A stretch of 64,000 bases of DNA from Cannabis sativa (lineage: Eukaryota > Streptophyta > Magnoliopsida > Rosales > Cannabaceae), in assembly GCF_029168945.1 (NCBI RefSeq), contig NC_083601.1, forward strand, positions 75,567,595 to 75,631,594, read 5' to 3'. Both the position numbers and the translations under genes were made by a program. A model generated the notes under the pieces. It saw nothing but the letters and a program-made list of their open reading frames with translations, had not been told where the DNA came from and ran no database searches. This document shows positions 22,434 to 31,900 of this stretch, piece by piece. Every line of letters begins with the position of its first letter. The stretch's first letter is position 1.

Positions 22434-23145
22434 ACGCCCGATACTTATCATATGTCACTGACGCCCATACTTATGCCCAGTACGTCGCCAGGAAAATTGC
22501 ATCACATAATCAGGTGAGCCCGTACCTACGCTCGGTACTCATCATATATCATTGACGCCTGTACTTACGCCCAGTACATCGCCAGGAAAATTGCATCAAC
22601 TAATCAGGTGAGCTCATACCTACACTCGGTACTCATCATATATCATTGAAGCCCGGACTTACGCCCAGTACGTCGCCAGGAAAATTGCATCACGTAATCA
22701 GGTGAGCCCATATATCACATGCATAATATTATCACATTATCAATACTCAACCAATCAGTCTTTTCATTATATAACAGTATTAACTATATCTGAATATTAA
22801 TCGATTCATAACAATACTAATTGTATTACATACAACGTACTATGCAGTACAATATAATTTTCTTACCTCCAATCCAGGTTCATACATTTTGGCCAACCCA
22901 AGTGGAGAACTATCCCCGATGATCTCGGCCCTATGTCACAATAACGGTAAACCAATAAGTGTTTAACCAAAAACACTACTTAATATTCACATAAGACAAT
23001 CTAGGGTTTTCTACCAAACCCCGCGGTATAAATACTCTAAAATAAAACTTATATTTTGGCTCTAAAACATACACCATATTGTAGAGCTCGTTGCAAGCTT
23101 CAAAATAGTATATAGAATGTCAAAAACGAACACTCGAGTCAAAAG
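22434..23145 (-). mobile_element. LTR 'A', part 3, with 94-bp subrepeats
   Basis: AATTGCATCAC...AATCAGGTGAGC anchors recur at 22495, 22589 and 22683, a 94-bp period. The remainder (22860-23145), read on the minus strand, has the ...GACTCGAGTGTTCG... and GAGCTC text of gypsy LTR starts. It is cut at about 23145, where copia RNase H coding sequence begins abruptly. Confidence 0.55.
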
Positions 23146-23640
23146 TTATGGCTCCAGTGTTATCACAAAGGAAAACCAGTGGCTTTTCCATTCCAGGAAC
23201 GACACCGAGTCCTAAAAAGAACTTTCTAAGCCAGACAAGTTCTTTTGCAGCCTCTACAGCAGCTATGTATTCTGCCTCCATGGTAGAGTCAGAAATTGCG
23301 GTTTGTTTAGCACTTCTCCAAACCACTGCTCCACCCCCAAGAGTAAACACCATCCCAGATGTAGATTTCCTGTCATCAAGACATGCCTGGAAATCTGAAT
23401 CGGTATAGCCTACAGGATTTAAAGCACCACCCTTGTAAACTAACACGAATTGCCTTGTACTTTTCAAGTACTTCAAGATATGCTTAACAACATTCCAATG
23501 TTCCTGTCCTGGATTCGTCTGATACCTGCTCACAATTCCCACTGCATAACAGATGTCAGGTCTATCTCCCAACTGCTGAAGCATAAGGAACCCTTCTCAT
23601 GCCCTCTATCTCTTGAGGATCAGTGGGACACTGTTTCTTA
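23120..23640 (-). pseudogene. copia RNase H, C-terminal part
   Basis: Reads GYTDSDFQACLDDRKSTSG (first catalytic Asp in TDSDF), then AVVWRSAKQTAISDSTMEAE with the catalytic Glu, and AAKELVWLRKFF. The DRPDICYAVG motif at the N-side is typical of copia. The end of the domain is replaced at about 23145 by unrelated LTR sequence. RNase H would degrade the RNA of the RNA-DNA hybrid during element replication. Confidence 0.9.
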
Positions 23641-23699
23641 GATAGACGGACACCAAATCTAGAAGGCATTGTTGCCCCTTTGGTGTTGGTCATTCAGAA

Positions 23700-24420
23700 T
23701 CTCTCTAAAACTTTATCTATGTAAGTTGTTTGAGAGAGAGCAAGGGATTTGTTCTTCCAGTTTCTGATAATCTAAATACCGAGAACATAGGCAGCTTCAC
23801 CCAAATCTTTCATTTCGAATTGAGTGTCTAGCCATTCCTTGATGTCAGTCATTTTCTTGATATTGTTGCCAATAATCAAAATGTCATCAACATAAAGGAC
23901 CAGGAAGACTACCACTTGGTTTTCCTTGAGTTGGTAAACACAAGACTCATCTTCATTCTGAAGAAAGCCGTAGGTCTTGATGATTTCATCAAATCTTTTG
24001 TTCCTGGAGCGAGAAGCTTGCTTAAGTCCATAAATGGACCTATTGAGTTTGCAAACTTTCTTTTCCTGCCCTGGAAGAACATAGCCTTCTGGTTGCTCCA
24101 TATAGATGGTTTCTTCGAGAATTCCATTAAGGAAGGTTGTCTAGACATCCATTTGCCAGATTTCATAATCAAAAGCGACTGCTATGGAGAGAAAAATTCA
24201 GATGGATTTGAGCATGGCGACCGGACTAAAAGTTTCCTCATAGTCCATGCCTTCTCTTTGGGTGTAACCCTTGGCGACCAGTCTAGCTTTAAAAGTTTCG
24301 ACTTCGCCTCCAGCGCCTCTTTTCTTCTTGTAGACCCACTTACATCCGATTGGACTATAGTCATCGGGTGCGTCTACGTATTCTTAGACTTTGTTCTTTT
24401 TCATGGAATCCAATTCTGAA
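23700..24420 (-). pseudogene. copia reverse transcriptase, frameshifted
   Basis: The intact stretch 24101-23772 holds the SIYGLKQASRSRNKRFDEI motif and the catalytic YVDD in LVLYVDDILIIGNN. The finger region ([19 protein letters not shown] and [19 protein letters not shown] text) lies at about 24380-24200 in another frame with a stop at the WQMDV block. In GLKQASRSR the usual Trp is missing (normally QASRxWN). Confidence 0.9.
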
Positions 24421-24437
24421 TCCATGCCGGCTGACCA

Positions 24438-25940
24438 TTATTTCTGTTCGGGACTTGCCATTGCCTGTTTATAGGTCAATGGGTCGTCATCAATACCGTC
24501 ACCAACGACCATATTGATTTCACCACCCAAGCCATAACGAGATGGTTTAGTAGAAACCCTTCCACTACGACGAGGAGCGGTGACCGCCTGAACAGGAACT
24601 TTAGTGGTAGTTCTCTCAGTTGTAACATCTGGTGTTGTTTCAACTGAGGGAGTGGGATTATTCTCAACTTGAGTAGAAGAGGATGGAACATTAGAAGGAG
24701 TCATATCTGAAAGCATTTCCTCCAACACTACTTTGCTTTGAGGTTTGAAATTCTTAATATAGTCATCTTCAAGGAAAATGGCGTTTGTGAAAACAAATAC
24801 TTTATCATCCTTGCGACTATAAAATAGTCCACCCCTAGTCTCTTTAGAATTTCTAACAAACATGCAAATCTCAATTCACTTTTCAAGTTTGCCATCTTTC
24901 TTTCTTAAGACATGAGCTGGGAACCCCCAGATTTTATAATGGCGTAAACTAGGTGTACGACCATTCCATAATTCTAAAGGTGTCTTAGGAACTGATTTAG
25001 ATGGAACAACATTTAAAATGTTGGTCGCCATCTGAATTGCATATCCCGAGAAGAACGTAGGTAGAGTTGAGTAGCTAAGCATGGACCTAACCATTTCTAA
25101 AAGCGTGCGATTTCTTCTTTCTACACTCTATTTTGTTGTGGAGTGCTAGGGGCAGTCAATTGGGATTCAATTCCAAGTTCAATCAAATGATCTTTGAACT
25201 GCAAATCCATGTATTCTCCACCCCTATCAGTTCGCAAGATCTTTAAGGTTTTACCCAATTGGTTTTGAGCCAACGCTAGAAATTCCTAAAACTTTTCAAA
25301 CGTTTCAGATTTCTTATGCATAAGGTAAATATGACCATATCTAGAGTAATCGTCAATGAAAGTGTCAAAGTACTCATAACCACCTCTAGCTTTGACATTC
25401 AGTGGTCCATAAAGATCTGAATGTACTATGCCAAGTGGTTCTTTGGCACACTCTCCCTTTGTAGAGAAACAAAGTTTTGTCATTTTGCCTTCTAGGCAAG
25501 ATTCACAAATTGGTAATTCACTTAAGGTGACATTTTTCAATGGACCACCTTTGGTTAATCTGTGAAGTCTATCATAGCCTATATGACCAAGACGTAAGTG
25601 CCATAGATATGTTTCGTCTTCATTATCGATCTTTTGCTTTTTATGGTTTCTAGGTTTAGCTACTTTAAACAGTTCATTATGAAGCACAAATGGTTCGTCT
25701 GGCCTTAGAACATAAAGCCCCTATTCCACAAATTTGAATGTCATTTCGAGAAATGGTAGAACCAGAACTCGAAAAATCTAATTTGTATTGTTGCAATTGT
25801 AAGCATGAAACAGAAATCAAGAATCTACTAAAATTTGGAATGAATAAGACATTGTCTAATTCCAAAATTCCGTTCTGAAACTTGAGTTTGGCTTTTCCTC
25901 TAGCTCTAACCGATACCTCTAAGAGAGAAGTTATTCCCAA
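24438..25940 (-). pseudogene. copia pre-integrase, integrase and linker, frameshifted
   Basis: The HHCC motif is seen at 25600-25480 (WHLRLGHIGYDRL then CESCLEGKMTK). The core has IVHSDLYGPL and FIDDYSRYGHIYLM; the NGVERR-type Glu region falls in the frameshifted segment near 25110-25140. The C-terminal part (MLSYSTLPTFFSGYA, NVVPSKSVPKTPLELWNGR) is at 25094-24876, followed by the RRSGRVSTKPSRYG linker to reverse transcriptase. Breaks at about 25270 and 24870 kill the frame. Confidence 0.88.
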
Positions 25941-25945
25941 GTTAA

Positions 25946-27160
25946 AGTGGGGGAGGCCACTAATTCATATATTCGAAGAATTATGCTACTTTTTTAGTTT
26001 TGGTTTGTGAATCAAGAGGTAAACACTACAAACAGATTCGTTGTTCACTTCGAAGACATGCATGATTACTGCAAGCTGCAAATAGACCATATGCATGGGT
26101 GTAGACTGAGATCAAGATTAAGCTATTTTGCGACATGTTATGGGCATGCTTTGTGTTGATGAGAATACTGGTGTTTTATTGGACATTGTAAGTCGAATGG
26201 TTCAGAGAGCATATGTCGATGGGAGATAGCAGATTGGGGTGACTTCAAGCCTTAAGAGTAAGGCACCATGTTATCAAGTTCGTCACAATTTAGTAAATCG
26301 TCAGAGGATCCAGGGTTGATTTGGAGGTTGGACTTGTGACACAATGTCGAAGAGTCGACATGAGTAGAAGCCAGAGGACGAATGCGTGGTTTCAAATGAT
26401 TTCTAGATCATTCGCCATTTATAAAATGCTTAGAGGACCAATTTTGCATTCGGTCGGAGAGACCTGTTGCATGAATTCGTTGGTGTGTAATAGGGCCGGA
26501 GGGCCAGTGTTAAGTACTTCATGAAGGTTTTAGGTGAAAGAGTGCACATGGTGCTACATTGGGTGCAGTTGGCTTGCAAGCCTTGTCCAAGAGGGACACT
26601 TTAAATTTTGACCTTCAACAAGAGTGTTGGGGCCGGTTTCCATCAAGAAGATGGTGCGCCATGGATTTGACATATGAAGTTTCAGGAGGAACTTGTCTAG
26701 AGGGACATAAGCATGTTGTGTAGGTGTCGTTGGGTACAATGGGTTCGCGAACCTCACCCCGAGGGGTGCACCATACTTAATCCTTATCAATCAAAGTAAG
26801 CATTGGACAATTATCGAGTGAACTACTATTGGAGGATGTGTTTAGCTTTGGGGTCATTGTTGCATGGGTTGTTTGGTTGACTTTGTGATGGACTTGGAGG
26901 AGTTCAAGTTGAAGGAAGTATTTGAGTGCACATGCACTACTATATGGGTGATTTTAAATAACGACAGTATCATAAGTTCTTTGATCTAGTCCAAGAGTAG
27001 GCGTGGAAGATCATCACTGAGAATGTGGTTCTACGGAAGTATAGGGACAAGTACAAACTTAGGATTAAGAAGAATCTTGGAGTAAGCTTAGGAGTCGAGA
27101 TTAGGAGAATTCACCTGTTGTCCGTCGATGAGGGCGTCCACATGTTGAAGTGGGGGAGAA
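25946..27160 (+). mobile_element. Decayed Ty3/gypsy pol 3' part (low similarity)
   Basis: No long frame survives. The last ~60 bases read EGVHMLKWGRM on the plus strand and end in the purine tract AAGTGGGGGAGAA directly before TGTAACG at 27161, the usual layout of a gypsy pol end, polypurine tract and 3' LTR. The rest (25946-27000) is too decayed for me to assign by eye. Confidence 0.45.
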
Positions 27161-27590
27161 TGTAACGTGCCAACCAAGATGGCACGATACAAGCTAGGCG
27201 GATGTCCATGAGGTGGAGTGATGGCCAAGTGGTGGTGCATGTTGGTGTGCATGTTAGTGGCATGTTGATGCCTTTTGTGTATGGCAGTAGCATTTTTGTA
27301 TCTTTAATATTTTCTAGATCGGGACGGGACTTGGTATTCGCTATTTATTTGGGTCTAAAAATACAATGGTACAATTGTATTTGATGAACTGTGAGAATTG
27401 GTACATGTTGATGACCATATGTCTATGGAGCCAAATTCATATATATTCCTAGTAGAAGGCTAAAAGCTTACAATGCTCCTTAAGGGGACAAACTTGGTGT
27501 TAGCTCTCTACCACCCCTAGCACCTTGGTGCTAAGTGAGCTACTAATAGTCACTGAGACTAGTAGGGCAGTCATAGGGCATTTTTAACGA
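27161..27590 (+). mobile_element. Start of gypsy 3' LTR (end not determined)
   Basis: Begins TGTAACGTGCCAACC right after the polypurine tract. The TGTAACG start is shared with LTRs A and B. A decayed GGGCATTTTTAACGAC near 27577-27592 may be the mutated LTR end; no duplication of the target could be confirmed. Confidence 0.4.
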
Positions 27591-28425
27591 CCTTAAAAAT
27601 TTATGGGACATAATTTAATAAATGTCAAAAGACAAAACTCCTAATTAGCCTTAAAAAATTCCATATTCAATTCTAAAAATTTCACCTATTATAAAAACAA
27701 AATAATTTCCTTAAATATCCTTCATAATTCCATTAAAAATTAGATATTATTAATGAACTTTATTAGATATTATTCCCATTACAATTATAAACCATTAGCA
27801 ATAAATTTATTTAAGCAATATTCATATTTAAATCTATTTAGGAATCCGGAAAAGATATGGTAATGGAAGTACTTGATCTAAAATATAAATTATATAATCT
27901 AATTTTACGAAGAAAAAATAAACCGACTGACCAATCCACATGATTAAAGGTTGGTACTCAGGTATAATTTGTTTAAAAATGTCTGGTGTGATTATGGTAT
28001 GGATCACTCACCTAAAATATGTATATTATATACAAGGAACATTGAATTCAGACCTCCTTGACTATCTAATAATTTTCTATATATTATTTTTGTTAATTGT
28101 GTCATTGAAAGATTTGTCATTAAGCCGTGGTCAAAGCCTTGTCCTTCAAGATACTTGATTAATTTATCACCACACAGTCACACACCTTGTATTGTAATAT
28201 TATTCTCTTGGACCCAAAATAAAGACATTTCTGGCTCTACCATAAATATAATTTTACATTGGGTAAATGACAAAATAAAAAATTTATATGATAGGGAAAG
28301 AAAACACACCAAGCTTTTGGTCCAAAAAAAGTGACTGCCTCAACGATCGACATAATTTATCCGAGATTATGATATGATATAATCTAAAGTGACTGCCTTT
28401 GGCTTCAATCAATATTAGATTAGGT
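27591..28425. other. AT-rich intergenic sequence upstream of GRAS copy 2
   Basis: No gene or repeat recognised. Confidence 0.5.
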
Positions 28426-28490
28426 GGTGGCGGCTGCTACCTTTGTTTTGCTCGTTGGGTACCTTCCGAGAAGGTTCTTCACTATAAAAT
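28426..28490 (+). promoter_or_regulatory. GRAS copy 2 core promoter: shared module, HSE-like motif and TATA box
   Basis: TGGTGGCGGCTGCTACCT at 28426-28443 precedes CTTCCGAGAAGGTTC at 28463-28477, matching in order and text the module upstream of GRAS copy 1. A good TATA box, TATAAAAT, lies at 28483-28490, six bases after the motif, so transcription should start around 28515 and give a leader of about 180 nt rich in CT. The motif has the GAAnnTTC core of a heat-shock element. Confidence 0.6.
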
Positions 28491-28697
28491 TCTCTCCTTA
28501 AAAGGGTTCAACTTGATTTATCTTCTTTCTCATTAGAAGGGTTGATTTTTATTTGTCTACTTTTCTCAAACTTTGGTTTATCCTTTTTTTTTTTTCTCGA
28601 AACTTTACTCACTGATCTCTCTTGCTCTTAACAGTTGGTCTTGATTTTTCTCTCTTTCTATTTCTAGGTTCTACTAGTTTTCTCGAGGTTGTTTTTC

Positions 28698-30824
28698 ATG
28701 GATACCCTTTTCGAAGATTTACATGGTTCCATGAACAATAATTTCAGATTTGAACATGACCACCATAATCTTGATCATGGTTTTTATAAAGGTAATCGTG
28801 AATTTATCGACCCTGTTTCACCGCCCACCAATTCAGATCTTCAGGGTGAGCCTTCTCCATCTTCAGGCTCAGGCTCAAGTTCGGAGGGTGATTCTGTAGA
28901 AAGCAGTGAGTTTAGCAATGCTATTATTCTCAGATTTATCAACGAGGTACTTATGGATGAACAAGAAGACCTGGAAAAGAAGCCCTGCATGTTGCACGAT
29001 TGTTTGGCTCTCCAAACTGCTGAGAAATCTTTCTATGATGTCATCGGTGAAGAGTACCCCTCTCCACTCCCTTGTTTGGATAGAAATTTTGATGTTCCAA
29101 ACGATCAATATGTTCAGAGCTTCAGTACCGACAGCAGCATTGAATCTATCACAGCTACTAGTCTAAGCAACCTGGATGTCGCCGAATCCAATTGGGCCTG
29201 GAATCAAGATGAAGTTGGACCCTTTACTGTCCAAAACTCCATTATTGAGTCACCTGAAGATACCCTTTTAACCCCAGATTCATCTTGGCATCTGGGAGGA
29301 AAAGCTGTTGCACAAGGGAAATCTGGTTTCTTTCTTCCAACGAAATTGAACGGGACAGCTTTTGCCATCCAAGAAAAGAACCAAAGCCATTCAACCACAG
29401 TAAATGGATCAGAAGGAAAGAAAGGTCATCATCGTCATAGAGAGTTTGGCAGTGATAGTCCAGAAGAAGAAGAAGAAGAAGGAAGAAGAACCAAACATAC
29501 AGCTGTATACCCCGACTTCTCTGAGCCAACAGAGATCTTTGATGAGGTACTCCTCTGTCCTAAGCCAACACTACATGACAAAGAGTCTTGTGGTTTGGAT
29601 GAAAAGGAAGACAACAAGCCAAGGCAACAGAGGAAAAAGCAGCAGCAGACAAAGAGAACGAAGCAGAAGAAACGAAACAGCAACCATGGATTGGTGGACT
29701 TCACCTCACTTCTAACGCAATGTGCACAAGCTGTGGCTAGCTATGACCAAAGAACAGCAACCCAACTCCTTAAACAGATAAAAGATCACTCTTCTCCTCA
29801 CGGCGACGAAAGCCAGAGATTAGCTTATTACTTTGCTAATGCTCTCGAGGTACGCTTATCTGGAGGGACTCCGTCGTATAATCATCTTGGCAGCAATGGA
29901 GCTTCAGCTTATGATCTCTTGAAAGCATATCAAGTCTACATCACCGCATGCCCATTCAAAAGAATGTCACAAATTTACGCCAACAGAACTATTCTAAAGC
30001 TCTCGGAGAAAGCAAATAGACTTCACATAATCGATTTTGGTGTTCTTTATGGCTTCCAATGGCCTTGCCTTATCCAACGCCTCTCTGAAAGACCAGGCGG
30101 CCCTCCTATGCTGCGCTTCACAGGAATCGAGTTTCCTCAGACGGGTTTTCGGCCTTCTGAAAGGGTCATCCAGACGGGTCGGAGATTGGCCAACTACTGC
30201 GAGAGATTCAAAGTCCCTTTTGAGTGTAACATGATAGCACAGAAATGGGAAACTGTTAAAATCGAAGACTTGAAGCTGGACAGGAATGAGTTGACTGTAG
30301 TTAACTGCTTGGACCGCATGAAGAACTTGCCTGATGAAACAGTAATAGAGGATTGTCCTAGAGACGAAGTGTTGAGACTGATAAGGAGAATAAACCCGAC
30401 TTTGTTCATCCATGGCGTGTTGAATGGGAATCACAATGCGCCTTTCTTCTTGACTCGTTTCAGAGAAGCTCTGTTCCATTTCTCCGCTCTGTTCGACATG
30501 TTTGAAGCGAGTTTACCAAGAGAAGACCAGCACAGACTGATGTTTGAGCAGGAGGTGTTCGGTCGTCGAGACGTCATGAATGTGGTGGCTGGAGAGGGTA
30601 TAAAGAGAGTGGAGAGGCCGGAGACTTATAAACAATGGCAAGTGAGGAATTTGAGAGCTGGGTTTAGGCAGGTTGGTTTGGATGGTGAACTTGTTAAGTT
30701 AGTGAGGAACATGGTCAAGAAACATTACCATAGGGACTTTGTCGTTGATGAGGATGGAATGTGGATGTTGCAGGGTTGGAAAGGTCGTATTTTCCAGGCC
30801 ATGTCTTTTTGGCAACCTGCTTAA
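28698..30824 (+). CDS. GRAS transcription regulator, LISCL (SCL9/14/33-like) subfamily, copy 2
   Basis: One uninterrupted 708-aa frame. I start at the ATG at 28698 (MDTLFEDL), which matches the MDTL start of copy 1; a frame extension to 28689 would need a TTG. The N-terminal half has a Ser-rich tract (SGSGSSSEGDS, ~55-70), the LISCL segment INEVLMDEQEDLEKKPCMLH with LALQTAEKSFYDVIG (~85-120), an acidic run (EEEEEEG, ~255) and a long basic region (RKKQQQTKRTKQKKR, ~310-330), probably nuclear-localising. The GRAS domain has LHR I ~333, VHIID ~441 (LHIIDFGVLYGFQWP), LHR II ~490, PFYRE ~550-635 and SAW ~638-708, ending FWQPA. It is longer than copy 1, mainly in the N-terminal region. Intact; expected to act in the nucleus as a transcriptional co-regulator. 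Confidence 0.95.
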   Translation: MDTLFEDLHGSMNNNFRFEHDHHNLDHGFYKGNREFIDPVSPPTNSDLQGEPSPSSGSGSSSEGDSVESSEFSNAIILRFINEVLMDEQEDLEKKPCMLHDCLALQTAEKSFYDVIGEEYPSPLPCLDRNFDVPNDQYVQSFSTDSSIESITATSLSNLDVAESNWAWNQDEVGPFTVQNSIIESPEDTLLTPDSSWHLGGKAVAQGKSGFFLPTKLNGTAFAIQEKNQSHSTTVNGSEGKKGHHRHREFGSDSPEEEEEEGRRTKHTAVYPDFSEPTEIFDEVLLCPKPTLHDKESCGLDEKEDNKPRQQRKKQQQTKRTKQKKRNSNHGLVDFTSLLTQCAQAVASYDQRTATQLLKQIKDHSSPHGDESQRLAYYFANALEVRLSGGTPSYNHLGSNGASAYDLLKAYQVYITACPFKRMSQIYANRTILKLSEKANRLHIIDFGVLYGFQWPCLIQRLSERPGGPPMLRFTGIEFPQTGFRPSERVIQTGRRLANYCERFKVPFECNMIAQKWETVKIEDLKLDRNELTVVNCLDRMKNLPDETVIEDCPRDEVLRLIRRINPTLFIHGVLNGNHNAPFFLTRFREALFHFSALFDMFEASLPREDQHRLMFEQEVFGRRDVMNVVAGEGIKRVERPETYKQWQVRNLRAGFRQVGLDGELVKLVRNMVKKHYHRDFVVDEDGMWMLQGWKGRIFQAMSFWQPA

Positions 30825-30847
30825 TCTTTCGAGCTTCCATAGCAGTA

Positions 30848-30869
30848 CTACGTAGTACGTACTACGTAG
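30848..30869. repeat. Perfect 22-bp palindrome in the 3' UTR of GRAS copy 2
   Basis: The sequence from 30848 to 30869 is identical to its reverse complement and is built from TACGTA/ACTACGTAG words. It starts 23 bases after the stop codon, so in RNA it could form a short hairpin, and in DNA it holds several ACGT cores. Confidence 0.9.
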
Positions 30870-31900
30870 CTTTTGGAAATGAGTGCATGCCACAACACTA
30901 CACGTTGGCTCGGCAACTGGTTTGAGAATACCTGGAATATTACAAGTGATCAATCAACTCATGTTTAGCTCTGGCACTGATATCTTGAAATGGATCCTCA
31001 ACCCCAGAACAATTTTGGCAACACTTCTGTGGATCACAACCACTTTGCCCATTTAGCTGGTCCGTTTTTTGATGCAGGAGACCTTAGAATCTTTGTGGAT
31101 GCAGCAATACACTGCATCTCCCCGTTTAGAATCTCCATGCAAATCCAGTGCATCTTCACCGCTTGGGGCTGAAACTAAAGCCCTCTTCTCAGCTCTTTCT
31201 AGCCTGCTTGGCCGTTTAGCTTCCTTGTTTCTTTAGTGCCTTTTCATTTCAGTTACAGTTGTTTGGGAACCTAGAGCTAGAAAAACAGGTCAGCTCACCA
31301 TTTGGCCGCATGAGCTGCCTCTGTTAATCACTCTGGTTTGATTCAGTATGGGAGGTAGATTCTTTTGTATCTACTATTTACCATATGCTTCTTTGGTTAA
31401 AAATAAAAAAAGAACATCACACGTTGTGACTATGTAACATACTTAATTCATGATATAATCGAACTTATTTGCATGCATCAGTTTCCTATAGTCGGTGCAA
31501 TCCACCAAGTCAATGATTAGTAGAATTGAGTTGAGTTTCAAGACAAAAAGAGATTTATTCTCACCACATAGCTTCTTCAATAAATGGTAATAATAGTTAA
31601 ACTAGAGTAAATTATGCAAGTATCATGCAAACTTTACTACAAACAGATTTTAAGACTCGGCTCAAACGCCTAGAAAAAGATGTCTAAAATTATGGTTTCA
31701 AGTGAATAAATTCTTCCAATTCCCTGGTGATGAATCTCATCCTTAACAATTTAGAAGACAAACTTGACTAACTGGTTGGCAAAATTAAGGATATATATAT
31801 ATAAATATAATGATAACTAGTTTACAGGTACATGATTGGAAGTGATTATCAACTATGGATGCAACGACTGAATCAAAATCATTGTCACTGTCTATCCTTG
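30870..31900. other. 3' regions between the convergent GRAS copy 2 and MPP6-like genes
   Basis: About 1 kb of non-coding sequence that must hold the 3' UTRs of both convergent genes. A 60-codon plus-strand frame at 30990-31172 resembles nothing I know. No repeats recognised apart from a short (TA)n at 31792-31803. Confidence 0.6.

Larger units (their letters stand above)
23146..25945 (-). mobile_element. Truncated Ty1/copia fragment (pre-integrase to RNase H)
   Basis: Minus-strand order, right to left: gag-pre-integrase, integrase, linker, reverse transcriptase, RNase H. Gag, protease and both LTRs are missing; each end joins unrelated sequence abruptly. Different from the element at 1-4360 and from that at 35865 in its protein text. 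Several frameshifts and stops. Confidence 0.92.

Noticed and set aside
22434..22710. CRISPR-like array (94-bp repeated units)
   Set aside because: The units are contiguous tandem repeats without unique spacers, in a plant LTR.
28689..28697. Earlier start for GRAS copy 2 giving 711 aa
   Set aside because: It would need TTG as start codon; the ATG at 28698 gives MDTL, which matches copy 1.
30990..31172. 60-codon frame starting MDPQPQNNFGN after GRAS copy 2
   Set aside because: The opening looks a little like LISCL N-termini, but the rest does not and it probably lies in the 3' UTR.
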